64,000 nt of DNA from the NCBI RefSeq assembly GCF_019511345.1, contig NZ_JAEUAK010000007.1:1-64000 (forward strand), written 5' to 3'. The translations under genes and the position numbers were made by a program. Of the stretch, positions 40,854 to 49,724 are shown piece by piece (within the stretch, counting starts at the first letter, position 1; every line of letters begins with the position of its first letter). This DNA is from Rhizobium mesosinicum (GTDB lineage: Bacteria > Pseudomonadota > Alphaproteobacteria > Rhizobiales > Rhizobiaceae). The notes under the pieces are model-generated. The model worked only from the letters and a program-made list of their open reading frames with translations, did not search any database and had not been told where the DNA came from.

Positions 40854-41343
40854 GGTTCCAGCCGACGGTGCCCTGCGCCGCCGGCTGCTTGCGCGGACCA
40901 GCTGCCATGGCGCGGTTGGAATATCGCCTCTCGCCCGTGACCTCGCGCCCCAGCCATTGCGGCAGGTTGAACCGGTCATCCTCGCTCGCCATTTCGATTT
41001 CGGCGAGCGTTAGTCCCCGGTAAGCGCCGGCGAATACGTCAACGTCCCAGGTTCTGCCGTCATGCGGGACGCGGTAGCGCGTCTTTTCAAGGACATGCCC
41101 TGCATGGAGCAGGAGGTCGCGTGCCTCCTCGACGGGAATATCGTACTCAAATTCCTCGCGCGCCAGGCCTGGCGAGCGGAATTTGAGAGTCAGGAGGGCG
41201 GAACGCCCGTCGATCAGGCGGACGCGGATGCAGTTCTGATCGAGGCAGAGATAGGCTTGCTGCAGGACGTGCGGCTCGTCGGCGCAAGCGCGCCAACTGT
41301 CGTCCCGGACCAGGAACTTTCGCTCAATCTCTATCGCTTTCAA
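40816..41343 (-). CDS. CYTH-domain protein (triphosphate tunnel metalloenzyme family)
   Basis: About 175 residues from TTG 41343, which places the ExExK motif (KAIEIERKFLV) at the N-terminus as the family requires; GGGAA lies upstream. A longer start at ATG 41418 would overlap the preceding gene by 41 bases. The tunnel strands appear as CIRVRLIDGRSALLTLKFRS and EEFEYDIPVEEARDLL, and the late acidic strand as LTLAEIEM. CYTH enzymes hydrolyse triphosphate or inorganic polyphosphates. With PPK2 in the same region a link to polyphosphate chemistry is possible but unproven. It converges with DUF2950, with overlapping ends. Confidence 0.78.
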   Translation of the reverse strand: MKAIEIERKFLVRDDSWRACADEPHVLQQAYLCLDQNCIRVRLIDGRSALLTLKFRSPGLAREEFEYDIPVEEARDLLLHAGHVLEKTRYRVPHDGRTWDVDVFAGAYRGLTLAEIEMASEDDRFNLPQWLGREVTGERRYSNRAMAAGPRKQPAAQGTVGWNLNPLPQSSLRPD

Positions 41344-41377
41344 TGGGATATTCCCTTGCTCACGCCTGCTCTTGCCG

Positions 41378-41842
41378 TCAATCGACGGGGGGTTCCCAGG
41401 TAAGGAAGAAGCCGACATCTCCCGGCATGCCGTCGGGGAAATTGATGATCATCGCCTTGAGCCCGTAGCCTTGCGGCTTGGCGACCTCCTCGAACAGTCC
41501 ATACAGTTCCTTCGCCTTTCCCTGCAGCGTTTTCTGCCACCCGGCCAGATTGTTGTTGATGGCCCTGCCGCTATCCGTGCAGAAGGTCGATGGAAAGCTG
41601 TAAATCAGCGCCTCGTATTTGCCGTCGGCGGCGGCTTTCATCACCAGCCGTTTGATAACGGCGCGTTCCGCTTCTCCGATCTGCTTGCGGAAGAAATCCT
41701 CCACGAACTCAGCATGTTTCTTCGCTTCACGCGCCTTGATCTTTTCGCTGCGCTCCATTTCCAGGAGCTGGAGTTCCAAAGCGCGTTTGCGCAAGTCCTC
41801 GGCGCTCGTCATGGATGATGTGGACGTTTCAGGTGATGTCAT
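41378..41842 (-). CDS. hypothetical protein, 154 aa
   Basis: A soluble protein with a charged coiled-coil-like head (EDLRKRALELQLLEMERSEK, IKAREAKKHAEFVEDFFRKQ) and a compact C-terminal part (YEALIYSFPSTFCTDSGRAI, PDGMPGDVGFFLTWEPP). There is no signal peptide. It is upstream of the CYTH gene, 34 bases away, so the two may be co-transcribed. A 19-bp palindrome lies 78 bases before its start. No family recognised. Confidence 0.6.
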   Translation of the reverse strand: MTSPETSTSSMTSAEDLRKRALELQLLEMERSEKIKAREAKKHAEFVEDFFRKQIGEAERAVIKRLVMKAAADGKYEALIYSFPSTFCTDSGRAINNNLAGWQKTLQGKAKELYGLFEEVAKPQGYGLKAMIINFPDGMPGDVGFFLTWEPPVD

Positions 41843-41919
41843 CGCCGCCTCCTCCAGGATGTTTAGGCGATGATAGAGCGCAGGGAATGACGAAGGCAGT
41901 AAAATACATGTCCGCCCCG

Positions 41920-41938
41920 GTAGGATACGGTATCCTAC
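41920..41938. promoter_or_regulatory. 19-bp perfect palindrome between divergent genes, operator candidate
   Basis: GTAGGATACGGTATCCTAC has 9-bp arms around a single G. It lies between the divergent starts at 41842 (minus) and 42087 (plus). The length and symmetry fit a dimeric repressor site. Confidence 0.55.
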
Positions 41939-42086
41939 GCTGATCCGGGTTATGCCGGGCGACCATCGACTAAGGTGATCCTTAATTAGCTCATTTCTTC
42001 AAATCGCATTGCCGTTATGCCGACTCAGGTCTATCGTCGATGGCTAATACTGCAGGTTGTTCGCAATCGGAGTCTTGGGGGAGCCG

Positions 42087-43886
42087 ATGCAAAATGCAGG
42101 AGCTGACAGGGCAGGCAGCGATATTTCTTCACCCGAAGAGGTGCAGCAGCAACTTGAGCATATTCTGTCCAGTCCGGAGTTTCGTCTTCCGGAGCGGGCG
42201 AGAAGATTCCTCGAATTCGTGGTGACGGAGACGCTTGCCGGCCATCGCGACTACCTGAAGGCATTTACCATCGCACAGGCTGTGTTCGGCCGAGATGCGA
42301 GTTTCGATGCTCAGCAGGATCCGTGTGTTCGTATCGAAGCAGGACGACTGCGCAGGGAACTGGAACATTATTACCTGACGGCCGGCGCCGCGGACCGGGT
42401 CATCATCACCATTCCCAGAGGCGGCTATGCGCCTGTCTTCGAGGTGAGGCAAGGAGCCGTGCCTGCAGATATGCCGCAAACCGGACAGTCCGCTGCGCTG
42501 CTGCCCTCCGGAGACGATGCGCAGCAAATCCCTCCGACAGCGGGCAGGCGCAGCCGAGACAAGACAGACAGGCGCGTGTCGCGGCCCCGACATTGGCTCG
42601 CTGCGGGAGGCGCGATGGTCATGATTACCGCCGCTGCCGCTGCCCTTCAGTATGCGAGGCCGTTCGATACCGGCAACGAGATTTCGTCTGGAGCTGTCGG
42701 CCGCCCTATCATCGTCGTCGAACGCTTCGAAAGCGCCTCGGGCAGCGGGGTAGCATCCGATATCTCCCAAGGTATCACCGACGACATCATCGAAAAGCTC
42801 GTTCCTTTCAACGATATCGTCGTCGCCGCCGTTCTGCCGCGCAATCGCGATGGTCAGTTGTCCTCGCAACCGATCTATGCCTTGCAGGGCAGTATCAGGA
42901 TGGAAGGCGAGACGCTGCGCTCGACGGCCAGACTTGTGCGGCGAGCCGATGGGACCGTCATCTGGGCCAACAATTACGATGCGGACATGAAAGTCCAGGG
43001 CCTCCTGCAAACGCAGGCAAGTCTTGCCGAGGATATTGCGACGGCGGTGGCCCGCCCGTTCGGTGTGATATTCCAGGCGGACACCGCCAACATCGCCGGA
43101 AATGCGGACGCGTTTTCCTGCATTCTGTCCTACTACAGCTATCGGAGCGAAATGACACCGCAGGCGCAGGAAGCGGCAAAATCCTGCCTGCGGCATGCCG
43201 CCGAAAAGATGCCCGATGATTCCAATATCGCGGCCTTTCTTTCGCTCACGTATCTCGACGAATTCCGCTTTCCATATCAGCTGAACACGAAGCCGACCGC
43301 TGCCACGCTGGCGATTGCCAAAGAGCTTGCCGAACGAGCGGTGCGGCTCGATCCAAAGAATGCCCGGGCTCTGCAGGCGTTGATGCTTGCCAATTTCTTC
43401 GGCAATGACCCGACAGAGGCCATGCGCGCCGGCGAAGCGGCCTATGCCAGCAATTCGAACGACACGGAAGTTGCCGGCGAATACGGCCTGCGCCTGGCAA
43501 TGTCGGGGAAATGGGACAGGGGTTGCGAGCTGATTTCGGACGCGGTCGGCAAGAATGCGGGACCGCAGGGATATTATGAGGTTGGGATGGCGCTTTGTGC
43601 CTTCATGCGGGGCGATACCCAGGCTGCCGAATTATGGTCCCGCATGTCGGACCTCAACTACAATCCGATGCATCGCCTCGTCCTGCTTTCGATCCTCGGC
43701 ACCCTCGGAAAATCGGCGGAGGCAAAAGAGCAAATCGACTGGATCGAGGCCCGGTCGCCCGCCTTGATCCTGAATGTCCGGCGGGAGGTCGTCCGGCGGC
43801 TGGCAAGAATCGAGGACCAGGAACGTTTCTTTGCCGGATTGAAGGCTGCGGGCCTGCCCGTTCAAAACGACCCGCCGGCGAATTGA
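42087..43886 (+). CDS. membrane signalling protein, paralogue C (with C-terminal TPR repeats)
   Basis: 599 residues from ATG 42087 (GGGGGAG 4 bases upstream). Same layout as paralogue B: N-terminal domain (QLEHILSSPEFRLPERARRF, AVFGRDASFDAQQDPCVRIE), membrane helix (WLAAGGAMVMITAAAAALQY), FlgO/TolB-like domain (ALQGSIRMEGETLRSTARLV), then TPRs (AAKSCLRHAAEKMPDDSNIA, RAVRLDPKNARALQALMLAN). It shares long stretches with paralogue B even in the TPR part (EVAGEYGxRLAxSGKW). It stands before a plus-strand envelope gene set. Function unknown; it probably reads an envelope signal. Confidence 0.72.
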   Translation: MQNAGADRAGSDISSPEEVQQQLEHILSSPEFRLPERARRFLEFVVTETLAGHRDYLKAFTIAQAVFGRDASFDAQQDPCVRIEAGRLRRELEHYYLTAGAADRVIITIPRGGYAPVFEVRQGAVPADMPQTGQSAALLPSGDDAQQIPPTAGRRSRDKTDRRVSRPRHWLAAGGAMVMITAAAAALQYARPFDTGNEISSGAVGRPIIVVERFESASGSGVASDISQGITDDIIEKLVPFNDIVVAAVLPRNRDGQLSSQPIYALQGSIRMEGETLRSTARLVRRADGTVIWANNYDADMKVQGLLQTQASLAEDIATAVARPFGVIFQADTANIAGNADAFSCILSYYSYRSEMTPQAQEAAKSCLRHAAEKMPDDSNIAAFLSLTYLDEFRFPYQLNTKPTAATLAIAKELAERAVRLDPKNARALQALMLANFFGNDPTEAMRAGEAAYASNSNDTEVAGEYGLRLAMSGKWDRGCELISDAVGKNAGPQGYYEVGMALCAFMRGDTQAAELWSRMSDLNYNPMHRLVLLSILGTLGKSAEAKEQIDWIEARSPALILNVRREVVRRLARIEDQERFFAGLKAAGLPVQNDPPAN

Positions 43887-43939
43887 CGGCGGTGTCCGAC
43901 CGGCTGTCCTCGCCGTCGGCCGAACTAAGCGACAGGCGC

Positions 43940-43953
43940 TGTTACCTGTAACA
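43940..43953. promoter_or_regulatory. short palindrome TGTTACCTGTAACA
   Basis: Perfect 6-bp arms around CT, 97 bases before the lipoprotein gene start. It could be a regulator site or chance; no second copy was noticed. Confidence 0.3.
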
Positions 43954-44050
43954 TACAGGATCATACATGCCTGCGGATGCGTCTTTGGCCCAATCTCTTC
44001 CATGCTGGACCGGGTCGGCCCCGGCAGCATGCGTCAGGGTGGGGAGCAGT

Positions 44051-45340
44051 GTGAACATCAGCAACATGCGCGGCAGGCAGGCCGCTTTTCGGCGGACGCT
44101 TCGACGGCTTCTGGTCTGCGTTGCGATGATGTGCCTGTCGGGCTGCGGCGGGCATCCGAAAGGCGTGCTAACCCCGGTCGCCGAGACTGCTCCTCGCGCC
44201 GATCGCGTCGATATGCTGGTCGCCACGACGCGCAGCCGCTCCCCTGTTCCCGGAGAGATGTTCAGCGGCGAGCGCGCCCGTGAGCCCACCTTTGCCGATA
44301 TCACCGTATCGATTCCACTTGGGCGAAAAGCCGGTGAAGTCGCCTGGCCGAAGAAGTTGCCGTCCAACCCCAAGACCGATTTTGCGACGCTCAAGGCAAC
44401 CGAGTTGGATGTCGATGCGGCAAAGGCCTGGCTCAGCGCCAGCGTGCGCAAGAGCCCCGACAAGAGCGTTTTCGTCTTCATCCACGGCTACAACACCCGC
44501 TTCGAGGACTCCGTCTACCGCTTTGCCCAGATCGTTCATGATTCCGGCGTGCACAGCGCGCCGGTGCTGGTGACGTGGCCCTCGCGCGGCCGGCTGCTCG
44601 CCTACGGCTATGATCGGGAGAGTACCAATTACACCCGCAATGCGCTGGAGAAGCTGTTTCAGTACCTCTACCATGATCCGGAGATCAAGGAAGTCTCGAT
44701 CCTCGCCCATTCGATGGGCAATTGGCTTGCCATGGAAGGCCTGCGGCAGATGGCGATCCGCAATGGCCGCCTGCCAGCAAAATTTAAGAACGTCATGCTC
44801 GCAGCTCCCGACGTCGATGTCGACGTGTTCCGCCAGCAGATCGCCGACATGGGAAAGCAGCACCCCCAATTCACCCTCTTCGTATCCCGCGACGATAAGG
44901 CGCTCGCCGTCTCCCGAAGAGTCTGGGGCGATGTCGCCCGCCTCGGCTCGATCGATCCGGAGCAGGCGCCTTACAAGCAGGAGCTCGAGGAATACGACAT
45001 AAATGTCATCGACCTGACGAAGGTGAAGACCAGCGACCGGCTTAACCACGCCAAGTTCGCGGCATCGCCCGCGATCGTCCAGCTGATCGGCGCCCGTATC
45101 TCGGAAGGACAGACGCTGACCGATAGTCGAGTCGGTCTCGGAGAGAGAATTCTTGCGGCGACGACTGAAACGGCGGCCGCCGCGGGCAATGCTGCGGGTC
45201 TGGTGCTAGCGGCGCCTGCCGCCGTCGTCGATCAGGACACGCGCGACGCCTATGCCGCCGATCTCAGTGCGCATACCCGGCCTGGCGGCAGGTCGAAGCC
45301 CACGTGTGGCAATGCTTTCAGAACGGAATGTCGGCCATAG
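44051..45340 (+). CDS. alpha/beta-hydrolase lipoprotein (DUF900 type)
   Basis: About 429 residues from GTG 44051, with GGTGGGGAG just upstream; a longer frame begins at 43967. The lipobox is CLSGC near residue 32, so the protein should be lipid-anchored. The hydrolase core shows VFVFIHGYNTRFEDSVYRFA (oxyanion region), VLVTWPSRGR, and the nucleophile elbow ILAHSMGNWLAMEGL (G/A-H-S-M-G). MLAAPDVDVDVF and LFVSRDDKAL supply the Asp region; the catalytic His is probably in the later NHAKF. It is likely a periplasmic or envelope esterase of unknown substrate, and precedes the MscS gene by 37 bases. Confidence 0.8.
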   Translation: MNISNMRGRQAAFRRTLRRLLVCVAMMCLSGCGGHPKGVLTPVAETAPRADRVDMLVATTRSRSPVPGEMFSGERAREPTFADITVSIPLGRKAGEVAWPKKLPSNPKTDFATLKATELDVDAAKAWLSASVRKSPDKSVFVFIHGYNTRFEDSVYRFAQIVHDSGVHSAPVLVTWPSRGRLLAYGYDRESTNYTRNALEKLFQYLYHDPEIKEVSILAHSMGNWLAMEGLRQMAIRNGRLPAKFKNVMLAAPDVDVDVFRQQIADMGKQHPQFTLFVSRDDKALAVSRRVWGDVARLGSIDPEQAPYKQELEEYDINVIDLTKVKTSDRLNHAKFAASPAIVQLIGARISEGQTLTDSRVGLGERILAATTETAAAAGNAAGLVLAAPAAVVDQDTRDAYAADLSAHTRPGGRSKPTCGNAFRTECRP

Positions 45341-45377
45341 GGCGCGCAGTGTGCGATACGCGGGACTAAGAGGGATC

Positions 45378-47528
45378 ATGGCGATAGTGTCATCAACGAA
45401 CGTTCTTCGGACGCTGCTCCTGGCGGTGATGGCATCTCTCGTCGCCGCACTGACGGCCATGCCCGCGATGTCCGAGACGACGCCGGCCGGGCTGCCGGCC
45501 GAACGGATCGAGCAGTTCATAGCCTTGTCCACCGATCCGGCGGTGCAGGACTGGCTGAAGCAGCAGGCAGCGGCAAAAGCGGCTGCCGAACCAGGCGAGG
45601 CGAAGCCAACCGTTCCCTCTTTTTCCGAGTTCGCCACACGCTTCCGCCGGCATTCCTCCGATCTGATGAATGCTGCGACCTCGTTTCCATCGCAGATGAT
45701 GGCGGCCGCGGCCGTGCTCGAGCGTGATATCCAGGCGAACGGCGGCACCCGGCCGGTGGTGCTCTTGATCGCCTTCATGGCGGCAGGTTTTGCCGCCCAG
45801 TGGTTTTTCCAGCGGATCAGCGGCGGCTGGCGCGCCTGGATGGAGCGGGCGCCCTTTTCGACGGTCCGGGAGCGGCTTGTCCTACTCGGCGCGAAGCTTC
45901 TCCGGGCCGTATGCCACGTGCTCGCCTTTGCGCTCGGCAGCATCGGCTTCTTCCTCGTCTTCGACTGGCCGCCGCTGGTGCGCGAAATCGTCGTCGGTTA
46001 TCTCTTCGCTTTCGTCGCCTTCCGCCTTGCGGCCGCGCTGCTGCACGCTTTCCTCACTCCCCCCGCCGCCGCGCACCCAGGATTTCGCGTGGTGCCCGTC
46101 AGCGATCCGGCCGCGACGCATTGGGCACGCCGCCTCGCCTATCTCTTCGGATGGTTCGCCTTCGGCTGGGTGACGGTGCGGCTGCTTGCAACGCTCGGCC
46201 TTCCCCCCGCCTCGCGGCTATTGGCCGCTTATGCGCTGGGTGTCGTGCTTCTGACGATCACAATCGAAAGCCTGTGGCGCCGGCCGGTGGACGCGCCCGC
46301 CGAGGGGCAGGCGCCGCGCATCGGCCGGACGATCCGCAACTGGTTGTGGAGCGCCTATTTCATCGGTCTCTGGGCTCTCTGGGTCGTCGGGGCGATGAAG
46401 CTCTTCTGGATCGTTGCGGTGTGCGCCGCATTGCCGGCCATCCTTGCGCTCACCCGCGTCTCCATCGCCAATATCCTGTCCTCTCCCGCCGGCGAGGAAA
46501 AGGCCGAGCGGTCAAGCATAGCCTCCGTCCTAGTGGAGCGCGGCGTCCGGGCAGTTGTCATCGTCGGGGCCATCCTCCTGCTCGCCCGTGCCCTCGATGT
46601 CGAGTTGACCCGTATGACCACGCAGGATACCCCGATGCTGCGCATCGTCAGGGGCATGCTCAGCGCCGGCATCATCCTTCTCGTCATCGATCTCGCCTGG
46701 AGTCTTGTGCGTGTCGTCATTGACCGCAAGCTTGGCGAGACCGAAACACCGCACGAGGCCGGCAGCGAAACGGCCCGCCGCCGGGCGCGGATCCGCACGC
46801 TGCTGCCGATCCTGCGCAACGTGCTGATGATCCTGTTTGCCGCAATCGCGGTGATGATGGCGTTGTCATCGCTCGGCGTCGAGATCGGTCCGCTGATCGC
46901 CGGCGCCGGCGTCGTCGGCGTTGCGATCGGCTTCGGCGCCCAGACCGTCGTCAAGGATATCATTAGCGGCGTATTCTACCTGCTCGACGACGCCTTCCGC
47001 ATCGGCGAATACATCCAGAGCGGCAACTACAAGGGAAGCGTAGAATCCTTCAGCCTTCGATCGGTGAAGCTCAGGCATCACCGCGGCGCCGTCTACATCG
47101 TGCCCTTCAGCGAACTTGGCGCGATCCAGAACATGAGCCGCGACTGGGTGATCGAGAAGATGACGGTCAGCGTGGCCTATGATGCCGATGTCGAGAAAGC
47201 CCGCAAGATCATCAAGAAGATCGGCCAGGAACTGTTGGCCGACCCCGAGTTCAAGCCCATCACGATCGAGCCGCTGAAAATGCAGGGCATCGACAGCCTG
47301 GGCGACTCCGGGTTGCTGCTACGCATGAAGTTTATGACGCTTCCCGGAGAGCAGTTCACGCTGAAGCGCCGGGCGCTGCGGATGATCTATGAGGCCTTCC
47401 ATGAAAACGGCATCCGCCTTGCCGTGCCGACCGTCCAGGTTGCCGGCGACAAGGTTGCCGATACGGCCGCAGCTGCTCAACAGGCTCTGACGGCGCACAA
47501 ACAGGCTCTAGCGGCAGGCGCCGGCTGA
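45378..47528 (+). CDS. MscS-family mechanosensitive ion channel, long form
   Basis: 716 residues from ATG 45378. Signal sequence (LLLAVMASLVAALTAMPAMS), a periplasmic part to about 120, around ten membrane helices, then the MscS core: LGVEIGPLIAGAGVVGVAIG (pore helix), FGAQTVVKDIISGVFYLLDD, and the beta domain (GSVESFSLRSVKLRHHRGAV, YIVPFSELGAIQNMSRDW). The cytoplasmic alpha/beta part ends near AVPTVQ, with an Ala-rich tail. It should release solutes on hypo-osmotic shock. It lies in a plus-strand run of envelope genes. Confidence 0.88.
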   Translation: MAIVSSTNVLRTLLLAVMASLVAALTAMPAMSETTPAGLPAERIEQFIALSTDPAVQDWLKQQAAAKAAAEPGEAKPTVPSFSEFATRFRRHSSDLMNAATSFPSQMMAAAAVLERDIQANGGTRPVVLLIAFMAAGFAAQWFFQRISGGWRAWMERAPFSTVRERLVLLGAKLLRAVCHVLAFALGSIGFFLVFDWPPLVREIVVGYLFAFVAFRLAAALLHAFLTPPAAAHPGFRVVPVSDPAATHWARRLAYLFGWFAFGWVTVRLLATLGLPPASRLLAAYALGVVLLTITIESLWRRPVDAPAEGQAPRIGRTIRNWLWSAYFIGLWALWVVGAMKLFWIVAVCAALPAILALTRVSIANILSSPAGEEKAERSSIASVLVERGVRAVVIVGAILLLARALDVELTRMTTQDTPMLRIVRGMLSAGIILLVIDLAWSLVRVVIDRKLGETETPHEAGSETARRRARIRTLLPILRNVLMILFAAIAVMMALSSLGVEIGPLIAGAGVVGVAIGFGAQTVVKDIISGVFYLLDDAFRIGEYIQSGNYKGSVESFSLRSVKLRHHRGAVYIVPFSELGAIQNMSRDWVIEKMTVSVAYDADVEKARKIIKKIGQELLADPEFKPITIEPLKMQGIDSLGDSGLLLRMKFMTLPGEQFTLKRRALRMIYEAFHENGIRLAVPTVQVAGDKVADTAAAAQQALTAHKQALAAGAG

Positions 47529-47588
47529 CGTGATCCATGCAGCCTGCCGGCTTGCAGGCGACTATCGCAGTCACGAAAGGAGATTTCG

Positions 47589-48065
47589 ATGGAAGACTAT
47601 CACTCCGCTCTCACCGATCACGTGCCCGGCTTCATCACCGGACCGGGCCAGACGGACTATTTGTCTGTCGGCGTCATTATATTTCTGATCGTGATGATTC
47701 TCGTGGTCGGCAACCTCTACTTCCAGCTTCACGCTGTTCCCGAACGCATCGCCCACCACACGAATAAGGTGCAGATGGAGATCGTCGCGGTTCTGGCGCT
47801 GATTTCGCTCTTCACCCACAATCACCTGTACTGGATTCTCGGTCTGCTCCTGGCCCTCATTCGGTTTCCCGATTTCACGACCCCGCTTTATTCGATCGCC
47901 CGATCACTCGCCAGGCTGGCCCGACGCGACCCGGACGAGCTCGAGGACGAGGCGTCGGTCGCAGCCGATCATCCCGAACCGGTCCGCGCGCCGGCACCGG
48001 CACCAGTGGCAGAGGCACCGCCCGCCCGGGTGCCCGCCAAGACACTGCACGAAGAGGGGATCTGA
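47589..48065 (+). CDS. DUF3302-like small inner-membrane protein (YibI/YiaW-like)
   Basis: 158 residues. AAGGAG lies 8 bases before the ATG. Two membrane helices (LSVGVIIFLIVMILVVGNLY and MEIVAVLALISLFTHNHLYWILGLLLAL) flank a loop with LHAVPERIAHHTNK, as in E. coli YibI/YiaW. A Pro/Ala-rich cytoplasmic tail follows. The HlyD-like gene starts 2 bases after the stop; YibI and YibH are paired in the same way in E. coli, which supports the assignment. Confidence 0.65.
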   Translation: MEDYHSALTDHVPGFITGPGQTDYLSVGVIIFLIVMILVVGNLYFQLHAVPERIAHHTNKVQMEIVAVLALISLFTHNHLYWILGLLLALIRFPDFTTPLYSIARSLARLARRDPDELEDEASVAADHPEPVRAPAPAPVAEAPPARVPAKTLHEEGI

Positions 48066-48067
48066 TC

Positions 48068-49294
48068 ATGCTCGAATTGCTGCTCTGTTCAATGCTGACC
48101 ATCTTCCCGGACTATCTCTATCGGCGATATGTCCAAGGCAAGCGCATCGGCCAGGAAATCACCCTTTACAGCATGTGGTACGAACTGCGCTGGGGCATCT
48201 CCGCCTGCCTGATCCTGACGGTCTCGCTGATCACCATGATCTTCTATTTCCATCCCGCGACAAAAACGGTCACGGCAGTGTTCCGCACCGTGACGATTCT
48301 GCCGGAAGCGTCCGGACGCGTTGACGAGGTCTATGTCGGCGTTAACGAAAAGGTCGCTGCCGGCGCGCCGCTTTTCCGCCTCGATGATTCGCAGCAGAAA
48401 GCGGCGCTTGAGACGGCCCGGCGGCAGATTGCCGAAGCCGATGCGGAAGCGAAGGTCGCGCAGACTGAGCTCGCAAGCATGGACGGCCAGATCCAGGAGG
48501 CTGAAGGCGCTCTGCGAGTGGCTGAGGACGAGCTGGAGATGAAGACCCAGCTCCTGAAAAACGACGCCGTCGCCCGCCGGGAGGTGGTCCGCCTCACCAA
48601 TACGGTCGAAGGTCGCAAAGGCTCCCTCAGCGCTGCACTCGCCAAGAAGGAGACCCTGCAAACCAAGCTCAGCGTTCTCCTGCCGGCGCAGAAGGCAAGC
48701 GCGGAGGCCGCCCAGGCCGAAGCGCAGGTGGAACTCGACAAGACGATTGTCAAGGCGGGGGTATCGGGGACCGTCCAGCAGTTCACGTTGCGGCCCGGCG
48801 ATGTGCTGAACACCATGCTGCGCCCTGCCGGAATCCTGGTGCCGAGCGAAGCGGGCCGCGGCACGCTGATCGCCGGTTTCGGGCAGATCGAGGCGCAGGT
48901 GATGAAACCCGGAATGGTCGCGGAGGCCGTCTGCGTCGGCAAGCCGTTCACCATCATCCCGCTCGTCGTGACCGAGGTGCAGGACGTGATCGCGGCCGGC
49001 CAGCTGCGCCCTACCGACCAGCTGATCGACGTTCAGCAGTTGGCAAAACCCGGAACGCTAACGGTGTTCCTGCAGCCGCTCTTCGACGGCGGCCTGGCCG
49101 ACGTGCCGCCGGGAAGCAGCTGCATCGCCAATGCCTATACCAACAACCACGACGCGCTCGCTGATCCTAATATCAGCACGCTGCGCTGGGTGTTCCTGCA
49201 TGTCGTAGACACGGTGGGTGTCGTGCATGCCATGATCTTGCGTATACAGGCGATGTTGCTGCCGGTTCAGACCCTGGTATTCGCCGGGCATTGA
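48068..49294 (+). CDS. HlyD/EmrA-like membrane fusion protein (YibH/YiaV-like)
   Basis: 408 residues. A membrane helix follows a short N-terminal region (ISACLILTVSLITMIFYFHP). Then come the two lipoyl half-motifs (ILPEASGRVDEVYVGVNEKV and DKTIVKAGVSGTVQQFTLRP) around a long alpha-helical hairpin rich in Ala/Glu (about 110-230). The C-terminus holds one or two more hydrophobic segments (HVVDTVGVVHAMILRIQAML). No pump gene follows, unlike normal EmrA/HlyD operons; the partner is the small membrane protein upstream. Export role likely, substrate unknown. Confidence 0.8.
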   Translation: MLELLLCSMLTIFPDYLYRRYVQGKRIGQEITLYSMWYELRWGISACLILTVSLITMIFYFHPATKTVTAVFRTVTILPEASGRVDEVYVGVNEKVAAGAPLFRLDDSQQKAALETARRQIAEADAEAKVAQTELASMDGQIQEAEGALRVAEDELEMKTQLLKNDAVARREVVRLTNTVEGRKGSLSAALAKKETLQTKLSVLLPAQKASAEAAQAEAQVELDKTIVKAGVSGTVQQFTLRPGDVLNTMLRPAGILVPSEAGRGTLIAGFGQIEAQVMKPGMVAEAVCVGKPFTIIPLVVTEVQDVIAAGQLRPTDQLIDVQQLAKPGTLTVFLQPLFDGGLADVPPGSSCIANAYTNNHDALADPNISTLRWVFLHVVDTVGVVHAMILRIQAMLLPVQTLVFAGH

Positions 49295-49724
49295 GCTCGA
49301 AGTCAGCTTCTCCAGCTTTTCGCCATAGCCGGGACTTTGAAACTTGACTTGGCGGATATCAGGCGGTTGAGTTTTGACGGGTGCGGCGTGGAGGGCGAAC
49401 CCGCGCGAACTCCTTTCACAGGCTCGACCGTTTCATCGAGCGTCACGTTTTGCGATCTCTAATCAACGGGCACAACAAAGGCCTTGGGTGCAGGCACGGG
49501 GGCGCAGGTGCTAAGGATTTCGCCCGCTATTTCGATGGCTTTCTCCATCGGCTCGAACGATCTCACGCAACTGACGCTCGGCATCGACAGGGACGCGGGC
49601 GTTCTCGCCGATCTTTTGAACCCCTAGCGCAAGCCAGGACTTGCCAGCTCGGCCAGAGCACCGACGGCGCAGGGCAGAAAGGGCAGACCGAGAGAGCGGA
49701 GTTCTCCGGGGAAAGGAGAAGAAC
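49295..49724. other. intergenic region without a convincing gene
   Basis: An ORF at 49381-49728 is compositionally odd (His/Arg/Gly-rich) and overlaps the true start of the next gene, so I reject it. A good ribosome site (GGAAAGGAGAAGAAC) ends the interval. I see no tRNA or repeat. Confidence 0.4.

Noticed and set aside
42129..43196. 355-codon minus-strand ORF opposite paralogue C
   Set aside because: Mirror ORF; the plus strand is conserved with two paralogues.
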